A DNA stretch of 64,000 bases from Lachnospiraceae bacterium (GCA_910575035.1 CAJTDL010000011.1:81702-145701); one strand, 5' to 3'; positions 27,774 to 37,245 are shown, counted from the stretch's first letter. Translations and numbers: made by a program. The notes: generated from the letters alone by a model not told the origin.

Positions 27774-28781
27774 ATGGCATTAAGCAATACACAATACAAC
27801 ACATTGATCCGCCGCTATGAGGACCGGCAGTTAGAGAACCAGCATGTGGTATCAAAACGCATCCAGTCCCTCTATGGGCAGTTTCCGCGCCTCTCCCAGA
27901 TAGACGATTCCATTTCCTCTATTTCCCTGGCGCAGGGGAGGAAGCTTTTAGAGGGGGATGAAGATGCCCTGGCAAGCCTGAAAGCCCAAATTTCTGCCCT
28001 GCATGCGGAAAAGGAGCAGATTTTACTCCGCCATGGGTATCCCAAGGATTATTTTGAGCCGCCTTACGGCTGCCCGGACTGTAAGGATACTGGCTACATT
28101 GGCAGCCAGAAATGCCATTGCTTCCAGCAAGCGGCCATTGACCTGGTATATACCCAATCCAATATCCGGCAAATCCTGGAACAGGAGAATTTCCAGCATT
28201 TCTCCTATGAATATTATTCTGATTCCCAGGTCAACCCTGCCACCAAGCTATCCAGCCTTGCCACTGCCAAGCAGACAGTGGCGCTTTGCATGGATTTTAT
28301 CAGTACCTTTGACACTGATTTTAAAAACCTGTTTTTCTATGGAGACACAGGCACCGGCAAGACATTTTTATCCAACTGCGTGGCGAAGGAGCTGTTAGAT
28401 ACCGGGCACTCCGTAATTTATTTCAGTTCTTCCTCCCTCTTCCATATTTTTGAAAAAAATGACTTTGGCAGAGGGGACAGCCCCAGTGAGGACTACCAGA
28501 ATATTTTTGACTGTGACCTGCTGATCATTGATGATTTAGGCACAGAGCTTTCCAACGCCTTTACAACTTCCCGGCTATTCCTGTGCTTAAATGAACGCAT
28601 CCTTCGGCAAAAATCCACCATTATCTCCACCAACCTGGGACTCCGCCAGTTGGTGGACATTTACTCCGAGCGGACCTTTTCCAGGATTTCCAGCAGCTAC
28701 ACCATGATTAAGCTCTTTGGAAACGACATACGGATACAAAAGAAGCTGAATTTCTCTAGCACCTATCAACCATTACAATAA
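27774..28781 (+). CDS. DnaC/DnaI-type helicase loader ATPase
   Basis: A 335-residue AAA+ protein. Residues about 85-100 hold a Cys-rich zinc-binding motif (CPDCKDTGYIGSQKCHC) as in Clostridial DnaC/DnaI proteins. Walker A GDTGTGKTFLSN is near residue 190 and Walker B LLIIDDLGTE near 245, with ISTNLGLRQL following. AAGGAG is 7 bases before the ATG at 27774, which is preferred over an in-frame GTG at 27723. It lies about 85 bp after the DnaD-domain gene. It probably loads the replicative DNA helicase. Confidence 0.92.
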   Translation: MALSNTQYNTLIRRYEDRQLENQHVVSKRIQSLYGQFPRLSQIDDSISSISLAQGRKLLEGDEDALASLKAQISALHAEKEQILLRHGYPKDYFEPPYGCPDCKDTGYIGSQKCHCFQQAAIDLVYTQSNIRQILEQENFQHFSYEYYSDSQVNPATKLSSLATAKQTVALCMDFISTFDTDFKNLFFYGDTGTGKTFLSNCVAKELLDTGHSVIYFSSSSLFHIFEKNDFGRGDSPSEDYQNIFDCDLLIIDDLGTELSNAFTTSRLFLCLNERILRQKSTIISTNLGLRQLVDIYSERTFSRISSSYTMIKLFGNDIRIQKKLNFSSTYQPLQ

Positions 28782-28802
28782 AAAATTATGGAGGACATTA
28801 CG

Positions 28803-29987
28803 ATGCAGCGTAACGAAAAAAATTATGAAACTGTTCCAGTAGGGTCTTTGGGCGTTGTCCCTCTGGAAAGCTGCCGGGATCTTGGTAGAAAAATCAACAA
28901 ATTCCTTGTGCGGTTTCGAAAAGAGCGGGAACACAAGCATGAGAATGACATTGCATTCCGGGGATACCTGAGGGACACCTACCTGATGGAATGCTCAAAT
29001 CCCCGTTTCGGCACTGGTGAAGCCAAGGGGATTATCCGTGATTCTGTCCGCGGCTTTGACCTATTCATTATGGTGGACGTAACCAACTACAGCCTTACCT
29101 ACAAGGTATGCGGCCATGAGAACCACATGTCCCCCGACGACCACTTCCAGGATCTGAAGCGCATCATTGCTGCTGCTGGCGGGAAAGCCCGCCGGATCAC
29201 AGTGATCATGCCTTTCCTCTATGAGAGCCGCCAGCACCGCCGCACATCCAGGGAGTCTTTGGACTGTGCCATTGCACTCCAGGAACTGATCCATATGGGC
29301 GTGGACAACATCATCACCTTTGATGCCCATGATCCCCGGGTTCAAAACTCCATCCCCCTACACGGCTTTGAGACTGTACAGCCTGCCTATCAATTTATCA
29401 AGGGAATCCTGCGTGAAATAACCGACCTGAAAATTGACAGCAAACATATGATGGTCGTCAGCCCTGACGAGGGCGGCACAAACCGCGCCGTTTATCTGGC
29501 CAATGTCTTAGGACTGGATATGGGAATGTTTTATAAGAGAAGGGATTACAGCCAGATCGTAGACGGCCGTAACCCCATTGTAGCCCATGAATTCCTGGGC
29601 TCCTCCGTAGAGGGGAAGGATATCTTCATCATTGACGACATGATTTCCTCCGGAGACAGTATGATTGATGTCGCTACAGAACTGAAAAAAAGAAAAGCCA
29701 ACCGCATTTTCGTAATATCCACCTTTGGGTTATTCACCAATGGGCTTGCAAAATTTGACAAAGCCGTGGAAGATGGGATAATCTACAAGCTGGTAACTAC
29801 AAACCTGATCTATCAAACGCCTGAGCTCCTGGGCAAACCTTACTACATTAGCTGTGATATGAGCAAATACATTGCCTACATTATTGACACGCTGAACCAT
29901 GACACCTCCATCAGCGACCTCCTGGATCCCTATGAAAGGATTGAGGCGCTGGTAAAAAAGTACAAGGCTGGGAAAAAGATTAAATAA
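28803..29987 (+). CDS. prs: Ribose-phosphate pyrophosphokinase
   Basis: Makes PRPP from ribose-5-phosphate and ATP for nucleotide, His and Trp synthesis. The 394-residue protein shows ITVIMPFLYESRQHRR (ATP/ribose loop), FDAHDPRVQNSIP, SPDEGGTNRA and the PRPP-binding IFIIDDMISSGDSM. It is about 80 residues longer than the Bacillus enzyme, with an extra N-terminal segment (about residues 1-60) and insertions, as in a Clostridial subgroup. GGAGG lies 8 bases before the ATG at 28803, preferred over the ATG at 28788. It follows the helicase loader by about 20 bp. Confidence 0.92.
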   Translation: MQRNEKNYETVPVGSLGVVPLESCRDLGRKINKFLVRFRKEREHKHENDIAFRGYLRDTYLMECSNPRFGTGEAKGIIRDSVRGFDLFIMVDVTNYSLTYKVCGHENHMSPDDHFQDLKRIIAAAGGKARRITVIMPFLYESRQHRRTSRESLDCAIALQELIHMGVDNIITFDAHDPRVQNSIPLHGFETVQPAYQFIKGILREITDLKIDSKHMMVVSPDEGGTNRAVYLANVLGLDMGMFYKRRDYSQIVDGRNPIVAHEFLGSSVEGKDIFIIDDMISSGDSMIDVATELKKRKANRIFVISTFGLFTNGLAKFDKAVEDGIIYKLVTTNLIYQTPELLGKPYYISCDMSKYIAYIIDTLNHDTSISDLLDPYERIEALVKKYKAGKKIK

Positions 29988-30025
29988 GAGGCATAAAATA
30001 AAGCCAAAACCCCTGATAAAATCTA

Positions 30026-30073
30026 AAAGGGATGAAGCCATTCCATTTTTCAGAATGCTTTCATCCCTTTTTT
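30026..30073. terminator. Bidirectional terminator between prs and the ABC permease
   Basis: AAAGGGATGAAGC...CATTC pairs with GAATG...TTCATCCCTTT and continues into TTTTT on the plus strand. On the minus strand the tail reads TTTTAGATTTTAT. It serves both convergent operons. Confidence 0.85.
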
Positions 30074-30106
30074 AGGCTTGGATACCCGGATATCGGCCTA
30101 TCCCCC

Positions 30107-32122
30107 TTACTCCACAATCTTATAATAAGCCTTCGCCGTAATCCCATACACAATCCCATAAATCACTGCAAACACTCCCACCGTCCCTACGGCACACACT
30201 GCAAATAGGGGCACATTATCCAGCCCAAACAGCGATACCAGCCGATTCAGCATAGGGAACGCCGCTATCAGGTGGATACAAGCCATGAGCAGCGGCAAGA
30301 AAAATACTTTCAAAATCTGGCTTCGGATGGAAGCCCTCACTTCCCGTTGGCTCATCCCTACTTTCTGCATAATTTCAAACCGTTCCTTATCCTCATACCC
30401 TTCTGAAATCTGCTTATAGTAAATAATCATCACTGTGGCCATCAGAAACACAACTCCCAAAAATATCCCCAAAAACAGAAAGGCACCACTCAGCATCAAA
30501 AAGCTTTCCCGAATTTCAACCTTGGAATCCACAGACACATTTAAGGCGCCCTGTTCTCCCTGGCTGGCATTATACTCTTCCCTCAGCTGCTGGATCCGTT
30601 CTGCACAGGCTCTGCTTTGCTCCTGTGTCCCGCTGAGGTCTGCATAGATACAATATTCTATCATGCTTGCATTATCACCGTAAGACGCTTTCTGCATTTT
30701 ATCAATCTGCTGCTGTATGCCGCTGTTCTTCACTACTACAAAATACACATCATAAGCAATCTCCATGCCAAGCCCTTCCAGATCCAGCTCTTCCAAATAA
30801 GATTTAACCTGAAATGACTTATCTTCAAACTGCAGGCTTGTGGCGTCCTTATCGCCTCTGCCTGTATAAACCAGAATCTCATTTTCCTTTAAATCCTGTT
30901 TGTCCCCTGTAATCCGCTCATAATCCATAAGCGTCACAATCTCCAACATGCACAGCTCCCCATTGGTGTTTGAAAACGCATCGTCACTGACAGCCAGAAA
31001 TTGGATCTTCCCTCCTTTTTTCCAGGCAGCGCACCCAAGGCTGCTGTATTCTGTCATAGCCTCAATGGAAAGGCCCTCTTCCGCCGCCGCCTGCTCTAAA
31101 AACTGCATGGTAGCTGCCCTTCCCTCCTCTGTCAGTTCCCTTCCTTTCACAGAAATATCCTTGGGCAGGCGGGCATTCACCGCATCCTCCATGCCTGTAT
31201 ACAGGCAAAGGGTTCCAGACACCATAACTAACACCATGGTGCTTAAGATACAGATATTTGCAAGCCCCACTGCATTTTGCTTCATACGGTAGATCATGCC
31301 AGATACAGAGATAAAATGGCTGGTTCTATAATAATAGCCCTTATTTTTCCGCAGCAGCTTCAGCAAGGCCACACTGCCTGCTGTAAAGAGGCAATAAGTC
31401 CCTAAGATTACCAGGATCACAGCCAAAAAGAACATCACCAGCGCGTCCAACGGGCTTTTCACCCAGATGGCAATCCCATAGCCTATGCCCAGGGCAGCTA
31501 CGCCAAATATCGCCATCAGCCAGCGGGTTCTGGGCTCCGCTTCTCCCCTATGTGCGCTTTGCAAAAGCTCAATGGGCTTTGACTTCCATACCTGCAACAG
31601 ATTGTACACCAAGGTCGCCCCGTAAATCCCTACAAACAATACCACCAAAGAAGCCATGGCAGGCAGGGAAACCACAAACCCAAAAGGCACATTCAGCTCC
31701 AGGATCCGCAAGAGCACCATAGACACCAGCTTGTTTAGGGCAATTCCCGCAAGCAGCCCGCCCAGGATGCTGACAGCAGCCACTGTCAAAGTTTCCCAGA
31801 ACATCATTTTTCCAATATGGCGTTTCTCCATGCCCAATATATTAAACAGCCCAAATTCCTTTTTCCTGCGCTTCATTAAAAAGCTATTGGTATAAAACAA
31901 AAATATCACTGCAAAAATACCGATCACGCCGCAGCCCATCCTCAGGATCATCTTCACATCATTGGTATGGGGCATCTGTTCTAACCCTTCGTCCCCGCTG
32001 ATGGCTGCCATAATATAATACATGGCGGCCACGCCAATGGCCGTGATCACATACGGCAGGTAAAGCCCTAAATGTTTCTTTAAATTCCCAATTGCAAGCT
32101 TTCCATAAAAAAATCTGTTCAT
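30107..32122 (-). CDS. Bce-type ABC transporter permease
   Basis: A 671-residue FtsX/MacB-type membrane protein with about ten transmembrane segments. A large extracytoplasmic domain (about residues 310-530) lies between TM7 and TM8, the architecture of BceB-like peptide-antibiotic resistance permeases. It carries VYNLLQVWKSKPIELLQ after TM4. It starts 2 bp after the ATPase stop. With the two-component genes upstream it forms a complete Bce-like detoxification module, whose substrate (for example bacitracin or a lantibiotic) is not predictable here. Confidence 0.9.
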   Translation of the reverse strand: MNRFFYGKLAIGNLKKHLGLYLPYVITAIGVAAMYYIMAAISGDEGLEQMPHTNDVKMILRMGCGVIGIFAVIFLFYTNSFLMKRRKKEFGLFNILGMEKRHIGKMMFWETLTVAAVSILGGLLAGIALNKLVSMVLLRILELNVPFGFVVSLPAMASLVVLFVGIYGATLVYNLLQVWKSKPIELLQSAHRGEAEPRTRWLMAIFGVAALGIGYGIAIWVKSPLDALVMFFLAVILVILGTYCLFTAGSVALLKLLRKNKGYYYRTSHFISVSGMIYRMKQNAVGLANICILSTMVLVMVSGTLCLYTGMEDAVNARLPKDISVKGRELTEEGRAATMQFLEQAAAEEGLSIEAMTEYSSLGCAAWKKGGKIQFLAVSDDAFSNTNGELCMLEIVTLMDYERITGDKQDLKENEILVYTGRGDKDATSLQFEDKSFQVKSYLEELDLEGLGMEIAYDVYFVVVKNSGIQQQIDKMQKASYGDNASMIEYCIYADLSGTQEQSRACAERIQQLREEYNASQGEQGALNVSVDSKVEIRESFLMLSGAFLFLGIFLGVVFLMATVMIIYYKQISEGYEDKERFEIMQKVGMSQREVRASIRSQILKVFFLPLLMACIHLIAAFPMLNRLVSLFGLDNVPLFAVCAVGTVGVFAVIYGIVYGITAKAYYKIVE

Positions 32123-32124
32123 AC

Positions 32125-32943
32125 TTACCTCCCATTGCGCCCTTGGCGTGCTGTAATCTCAGAAACAGAAGCCCCCTGTTCCGTTCTCTTTCCGCCTGTC
32201 GTAATCACCGTAAGGGTATCTGAAATCTTCTGGTACATTTCCTCATCTGTTCCAGAGCCTTTATAAATCTGATGGAACACCTGGCCATCGTTAATAAACA
32301 GGACACGCCTTGCACAGCTTGCCGCCTTGACAGAATGGGTCACCATCAAAATAGTCTGCCCCTCCTCATTGATTTCCTGGAACATGGACAGCAGGCTCTC
32401 TGCTGCCTTAGAATCCAATGCCCCAGTTGGCTCATCCGCCAGTATCAGCTGCGGCCTTGTGATCAGCGCCCGGGCAACTGCAGCCCGCTGCTTCTGCCCT
32501 CCTGATACCTCGTAAGGGAACTTATTCAAAATATCCTGGATTGCCAGTTTCTGTGCAATGGGCATCAGGCGGCTGCGCATTTCTTCATATTTTTTGCCTG
32601 CCAGCACCAAAGGAAGGAAAATATTGTCCTGCAGGCTGAAGTTATCCAACAGGTTAAAGTCCTGGAACACAAACCCCAGGTTCTCCCTTCGGAAGGAAGC
32701 CACTTCCGCTTCCCGGATTGATGACAGGTTCTTGCCATTTAAAAGCACAAGCCCGGCCGTCGCGCGGTCCAATGCCGCCAAAATATTAAGCAATGTTGTC
32801 TTCCCGGAACCAGATTCGCCCATAATTGCCACATATTCCCCCTTTTCCACGGAAAAGGTAACATTCGTCAAGGCCTGCACCTGATTCCCTCCAAAACGGG
32901 TGGTATAGATTTTTTTCAAATTATTCACTTCTAAGATCGCCAT
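32125..32943 (-). CDS. Bce-type ABC transporter ATP-binding protein
   Basis: A 272-residue ATPase. Walker A GESGSGKTTLLN is near residue 40, the signature YEVSGGQKQRAAVARAL near 145, Walker B LILADEPTGALD near 165 and the H-loop MVTHS near 200. It has the LolD/BceA subfamily features and a roughly 35-residue C-terminal extension rich in T/S/R. AAAGGAGG precedes the ATG. It is translationally close to the permease gene and energises it. A BceR-like box lies about 175 bp upstream. Confidence 0.93.
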   Translation of the reverse strand: MAILEVNNLKKIYTTRFGGNQVQALTNVTFSVEKGEYVAIMGESGSGKTTLLNILAALDRATAGLVLLNGKNLSSIREAEVASFRRENLGFVFQDFNLLDNFSLQDNIFLPLVLAGKKYEEMRSRLMPIAQKLAIQDILNKFPYEVSGGQKQRAAVARALITRPQLILADEPTGALDSKAAESLLSMFQEINEEGQTILMVTHSVKAASCARRVLFINDGQVFHQIYKGSGTDEEMYQKISDTLTVITTGGKRTEQGASVSEITARQGRNGR

Positions 32944-33059
32944 ATTATCCTCCTTTTGGCTCCCGCAACATTCGCCAATTGCCGTGCATACCCGGCAGGG
33001 CGCTAAGCAAAGCGCCTGGCTTATTGCCCATTGGAGCAGAATTGCTTGTTGTTAAGGAT

Positions 33060-33133
33060 AGTATATAGAAAAAAAGGAACTCTTGCCTTAGATTTCCCTT
33101 ACATTTTCCGGCTGAATCTTACAATTTTGTAAG
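33060..33133 (-). promoter_or_regulatory. BceR-like operator and promoter of the ABC operon
   Basis: CTTACAATTTTGTAAG (33118-33133) is a perfect palindrome and fits the TNACA-N4-TGTAA consensus of BceR-type regulators. On the minus strand a TATACT -10 (33060-33065) lies downstream with a poor -35, as expected for a promoter needing activation. A second half site TTACATTTTCC lies at about 33099. Confidence 0.75.
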
Positions 33134-33160
33134 TTTGGGAGCAAATCTGCCTGGGGAAGC

Positions 33161-34141
33161 CTAAAATAAAATCCTCACCCTCGTCCCTTTCCCTGGCTTT
33201 GATTCTACCATAATCTTATGCCCCAGCTTATCTAAGATCGCCTTCACCAGATACAGCCCAATCCCAGAAGCCTTCTTATCGCTTCTCCCATTATATCCTG
33301 TATAGCCTTTATCAAAAACCCGCGGAAGGTCTTCCTCTAAAATCCCAATCCCCGTATCTTCGACGATCAGGCAGCCGCTTTCCAAATAGATGGACACTTT
33401 TCCTGCAGATGTATATTTTATGGCATTGCTCAGAATCTGCTCCAGGACAAATACCATCCATTTTTCGTCTGTCACTGCCTTCACCTGGAGAGGCTCATAC
33501 TGCAGCGATACCCCCTTGCGGATAAACATAGGGGCATATTTCCGTACCGCCTGGCAAATAATGTCATCCAACCCATATTCCTTCAGCACAAAATCATTAA
33601 TCGTACTGTTTAAACGCAGATACTGCAGCACCATTTCCACATACTGCTCGATCTTAAACAGCTCTGCCTCTACTTCACGCCTTTGCTCATAATACTGCTC
33701 AGGCTCTGGCAGCTCCTGCTGCAGCACCAAACGCATGGCGGCAATTGGCGTCTTGATCTGATGTACCCATAAGGTAAAATAATCTGTCACACCCACTTTG
33801 TCCTGCATTAGCATAGAAACCTGGCGAATGTGGGCTTCCCTGGAGTTTTCCAAAAGCTTCTGATAGAGCCCCTCCATTCCATCTATCGGCTCAGGCAGCT
33901 TCTCTGCCCCATTTTTCACAGCCTCCATCTGACGCCCTAAATCCTCTGCCCTTTTTAAGTACCTCTTGAAATCCACTGCCATAGTTAGCACTGCAATTGC
34001 CGAACACAGGCCAAGGGCATATGCCACTGGCTCCACAGGCAATTGATACAGCCAGAACACCACAGCAAATATACTTCCAAAAATTCCATACAGGCAGATG
34101 CCAAGGCGATGGCATTTTACATATTCTTTGATCCACTGCAT
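33161..34141 (-). CDS. Bce-type intramembrane-sensing histidine kinase
   Basis: A 326-residue sensor kinase. Two closely spaced transmembrane helices (about residues 12-35 and 39-60) have almost no extracytoplasmic loop, the BceS design that senses through its ABC transporter. The phosphorylated His is in WVHQIKTPIAAMRL. N, G1 and G2 boxes follow (EQILSNAIKYT, VEDTGIGI, SGIGLYLVKAIL). AAGGAG lies 8 bases before the ATG at 34141; the longer frame from 34177 would overlap the regulator gene and is less likely. Confidence 0.92.
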   Translation of the reverse strand: MQWIKEYVKCHRLGICLYGIFGSIFAVVFWLYQLPVEPVAYALGLCSAIAVLTMAVDFKRYLKRAEDLGRQMEAVKNGAEKLPEPIDGMEGLYQKLLENSREAHIRQVSMLMQDKVGVTDYFTLWVHQIKTPIAAMRLVLQQELPEPEQYYEQRREVEAELFKIEQYVEMVLQYLRLNSTINDFVLKEYGLDDIICQAVRKYAPMFIRKGVSLQYEPLQVKAVTDEKWMVFVLEQILSNAIKYTSAGKVSIYLESGCLIVEDTGIGILEEDLPRVFDKGYTGYNGRSDKKASGIGLYLVKAILDKLGHKIMVESKPGKGTRVRILF

Positions 34142-34157
34142 AGGCGCTACTCCTTCT

Positions 34158-34829
34158 TTAGCCAAGAATATAGCCAATCCCTTTCTTAGTCTTGACCATA
34201 TCTTCTATACCAACCTCTTCTAACTTCTTCCGCAGGCGCGCCACATTCACTGTCAGGGTGTTGTCATCAATAAAGCTGTCGGATTCCCAGAGCCGTTCCA
34301 TCATCTTATCCCTGGTCACAATTTTCCCTTTCTGTTCCAGCAAAAGCTGTAAGATCCCCATTTCATTTTTTGTCAGCTCTACCTGCCTGCCTCCATGGGT
34401 CACAATCCCCTTGCTGCTGTCAAAGACCATCCCATTATGCTCCAGCAGATTCCCATCCCCTGCAAAGTCATAGGTTCTGCGCAGCATGGCCTGCACCTTA
34501 GCCTGAAGCACATTTAAGTCAAAGGGCTTGGCAATAAAGTCATCCCCGCCCATATTAATAGCCATAACAATGTTCATATTATCGGAAGCAGAAGATATGA
34601 ATATGACTGGCACCTTGGAAACCTTACGTATTTCGTCACACCAATGATAGCCGTTATAGAACGGGAGGGAAATATCCATCAGCACCAGCTGGGGGCTCTG
34701 TGCAACAAAAACCTGCAGCACATCCTTAAAATCCTCCACACAGACTGCCTCATATCCCCAGCCTTCCATATGTTTCTTAACTGTCTTTGCAATCACTGTG
34801 TCATCTTCCACGATTAATAATTTATACAT
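34158..34829 (-). CDS. Bce-type OmpR/PhoB family response regulator
   Basis: A 223-residue regulator. The receiver domain has the acidic pair IVEDD at residues 6-10, the phospho-acceptor Asp in VLMDISLPFYNG near 52, and a Lys in DDFIAKPF near 102. The C-terminal winged helix (LTKNEMGILQLLLEQKG, TVNVARLRKKLEE) is of OmpR type. First gene of the regulator-kinase pair. It likely activates the ABC genes from the palindrome at 33118-33133. Confidence 0.94.
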   Translation of the reverse strand: MYKLLIVEDDTVIAKTVKKHMEGWGYEAVCVEDFKDVLQVFVAQSPQLVLMDISLPFYNGYHWCDEIRKVSKVPVIFISSASDNMNIVMAINMGGDDFIAKPFDLNVLQAKVQAMLRRTYDFAGDGNLLEHNGMVFDSSKGIVTHGGRQVELTKNEMGILQLLLEQKGKIVTRDKMMERLWESDSFIDDNTLTVNVARLRKKLEEVGIEDMVKTKKGIGYILG

Positions 34830-34880
34830 TTACCCACATCCTTTCTGCCATCGTCAAATACCTTCCCCCACTATTAAGAA

Positions 34881-34910
34881 ATCCACCTGCCGCTCCCGCA
34901 GCAAGTGGAT
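34881..34910 (-). terminator. Probable terminator after the DUF6465 gene
   Basis: ATCCACTTGC pairs with GCAGGTGGAT on the minus strand, loop about 10 bases, then TTTCTTAATAG. The T-run is modest. Confidence 0.55.
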
Positions 34911-34979
34911 CTATATGTTCCTTATATGTAACTGCAGGGAAATGCCCCCTATGCAGCCTTATTGATACCATAATAACGC

Positions 34980-35603
34980 TTATAACGCAATCTTTCCTTC
35001 ATGTTTGTCATTGATGACATAGTAAGCCATGCCATCCTCTGGCTTAATATAAAGCTTCATAGACTTGATCAGCGCCACTCTATGGCCCTCTTCCTTATAT
35101 GCCTGCTTTACCCTCTCTAAAATATCATTAGTTGAAATTTCCTGCCCTAGGAACTGGATATAAATTTCTTCTACTTTCTCTGTCTTCGCATCAGCCTTCT
35201 TGTTGGCTGTGCTTCTGGTAGACTTCTTCGCTGCATCAGATTTCTTGGCAGGCGCTTTCTTCGGCTTTTCTTCGGCTTTCGGGGCTGGCGCTTCTGCCTT
35301 TACTTCTTCTGGCTTTTCCTCCGCCTTCTCTGCTGGCGCTTCTGCCTTTACTTCTTCTGGCTTCTCCTCTGCCTTTACTTCTTCTGCTGCCTTCTCTTCT
35401 GGTTTTGCCTCTGCTGTTTTCTTAGCTGTGCCCTTCCTGGTTGTTTTCCTCTTTTTCGGCGCTTCTGCTGGTCCTTCCGTTTCTTCCTTTTTCTCAGCAA
35501 CAGGTTCTACTACTGCCATGTTTGCAACAGCTTCCTCTTTGCTGGCTGCTGCTGATGATGTTTTCTTAACTGGATCTGCTTTTGCTTTTGCTGTTCTTGC
35601 CAT
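34980..35603 (-). CDS. DUF6465-type protein with histone-H1-like Lys/Ala/Pro tail
   Basis: A 207-residue protein. Residues 1-140 are low complexity (A, K, E, P, T) with near repeats of KAEEKPEEVKAEAPA and basic patches KKRKTTRKGTAKK and KKSTRSTANKK, reminiscent of bacterial H1-like DNA-binding tails. Residues about 145-207 form a compact domain (IYIQFLGQEISTNDILERVKQAYKEEG...LYIKPEDGMAYYVIND) that I recognise as DUF6465, common in Lachnospiraceae. Nucleic-acid binding is plausible from charge but unproven. It is directly downstream of an HPr-like gene. Confidence 0.75.
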   Translation of the reverse strand: MARTAKAKADPVKKTSSAAASKEEAVANMAVVEPVAEKKEETEGPAEAPKKRKTTRKGTAKKTAEAKPEEKAAEEVKAEEKPEEVKAEAPAEKAEEKPEEVKAEAPAPKAEEKPKKAPAKKSDAAKKSTRSTANKKADAKTEKVEEIYIQFLGQEISTNDILERVKQAYKEEGHRVALIKSMKLYIKPEDGMAYYVINDKHEGKIAL

Positions 35604-35623
35604 TTCTCTTTCCTCCCTAATAT

Positions 35624-35878
35624 TTACTGACAGACCAAAAATCTTTCCATCGCTAACAAAGCTTCCTCTTCATCACTTCCATCAGCCACTATATTCACGG
35701 TCATACCTTTCGACGGATTAAATGCCATAATCCCCATAATGCTCTTAGCATTAATTCGCGCCTCATTGCTCTCCAGCCTGATTTCACTGTCAAACTGACA
35801 TGCTACCTGCACCAACTCTGCAATTGGATTGCTGTACTCTTTAGCTACATTAGATACAATAATTTTCTTCTCGCTCAT
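35624..35878 (-). CDS. HPr-family protein lacking the catalytic histidine (Crh-like)
   Basis: An 84-residue HPr fold. The region that in HPr reads HARPA (His15 active site) here reads YSNPIA, so the PTS phospho-accepting His is Tyr and the conserved Arg is Asn. The regulatory serine segment is intact (AKSIMGIMAF, equivalent to Ser46). This pattern is like Crh of Bacillus, which cannot transfer phosphate but can act in catabolite control through P-Ser. The ATG at 35878 with GAAAGAGAG upstream gives the normal HPr length; the ATG at 35896 has no ribosome binding site. Lies 20 bp upstream of the DUF6465 gene. Confidence 0.82.
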   Translation of the reverse strand: MSEKKIIVSNVAKEYSNPIAELVQVACQFDSEIRLESNEARINAKSIMGIMAFNPSKGMTVNIVADGSDEEEALLAMERFLVCQ

Positions 35879-36078
35879 TTTATCTCTCTTTCCCATGTAA
35901 TACTATCATACAAGCCCTTCCCTGCGTGTCTACCATTAACAAATATACCCTAAGTATGCGTCTTTTTCAAGGGGTTTTCGTAAAAACTAGTAATTTCCAA
36001 CGAAAGAAATTTTTTTCCAAGGGGAAAACTGAACACTTTTACTTCTATTCCTATCTAATATAGCGGTTTTCTCTTGTT

Positions 36079-37245
36079 TCAGCGTTCCTTATCCACCTGG
36101 ATAGCCACAAAATAAGCCTCCCCTAACTTTTCCCAGGTACATTTCTGTACCTGGCAGATTAGTGAATCATCGCTTATTGCATATTTGTAGGGAACCACAA
36201 TATCAAAAATCAGGTTGGTACGGGATGGCCGGACGGCTACCCGGAAATCATGCATCGTAATCACTGGGTCAATGGATGACAAAATTCCCGCCATGGCTTC
36301 CCGCAGGCTTAAGATATGGGCATCGTTTGTCACGATAGGATCCATATGGATGACAGCCTCGCAGCTCAGCTTCCGGCGAAGTTCCATTTCTGCATGGTCT
36401 ATGATGTCATGAAGCTCTAAAATATCTCCTTCCGCAGGGACTTCCGCATGGAGGGAAATGATCCTCCTGCCTGGCCCATAGTCATGGACAAGCAAGTCAT
36501 GGATCCCGCATATCCCTTTATGGGACAGCACTATTTCCTCAATCTGGCGGACAAAGCCTTCCTCTGGAGGCTTCCCCAGGAGTGGGTCCAGTGTCTCTTT
36601 TGCCGCACTGACCCCTGCATAAAAAATAAATAAGGCCACCAATATCCCGCAATACCCATCAATGCAAACGCCCCAGATCCTCTCTGCAAAAGCGGCTGCC
36701 AACACTACAGCCGTGGCACAAGCGTCACTTAGGCTGTCTGTGGCTGTTGCCCGCATAGCCGCAGAATCTATTTTTCGGCTTATACGGCAATTATAAAATG
36801 CCATATACATTTTCACCACAATAGACGCCATTAAAATAGCCGCTGCCAGGAAGCTAAATTCCACTGGCTGAGGATGGAGCGCCTTTATGAAGGAAGTCTT
36901 CGCAAGCTCAATTGCCATTAGGATAATGGCGCCGGAAACGATCAGGCCTGCAATATATTCTATCCTCCCATGGCCAAAGGGATGATCCATATCCGGCTGC
37001 GCCCCTGCCAGCTTGAATCCGACCAGCGTTACACAGGAGGAACCTGCGTCTGACAGATTATTAAAAGCATCCGCTGTGATCGAAACAGAGTGGCTTATGG
37101 CACCTGCCAGGAACTTTCCCAAAAATAACAGGATGTTCAGGAAAATGCCAACAGCTCCGCAGAGCATTCCATATTTTTGGCGAACCTGGGGGGCATCGGT
37201 GTCTTCTTTATCTTTTATTAATAAATTTACCAAAATTGTCAGCAT
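36079..37245 (-). CDS. Cation diffusion facilitator family metal transporter
   Basis: A 388-residue membrane protein that exports divalent metal (Zn, Fe, Mn or similar) by proton antiport. Six transmembrane helices lie in residues 30-230. Metal-site residues are visible in ADAFNNLSD (TM2) and ATDSLSDA (TM5), and HPFGHGRIEY follows TM2. The cytoplasmic domain (IHDLLVHDYGPGRRIISLHAEVPAEGDI) is followed by a roughly 90-residue C-terminal extension, longer than the usual ~300-residue members. It appears to be a single-gene unit. The exact metal cannot be read from sequence. Confidence 0.9.
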   Translation of the reverse strand: MLTILVNLLIKDKEDTDAPQVRQKYGMLCGAVGIFLNILLFLGKFLAGAISHSVSITADAFNNLSDAGSSCVTLVGFKLAGAQPDMDHPFGHGRIEYIAGLIVSGAIILMAIELAKTSFIKALHPQPVEFSFLAAAILMASIVVKMYMAFYNCRISRKIDSAAMRATATDSLSDACATAVVLAAAFAERIWGVCIDGYCGILVALFIFYAGVSAAKETLDPLLGKPPEEGFVRQIEEIVLSHKGICGIHDLLVHDYGPGRRIISLHAEVPAEGDILELHDIIDHAEMELRRKLSCEAVIHMDPIVTNDAHILSLREAMAGILSSIDPVITMHDFRVAVRPSRTNLIFDIVVPYKYAISDDSLICQVQKCTWEKLGEAYFVAIQVDKER

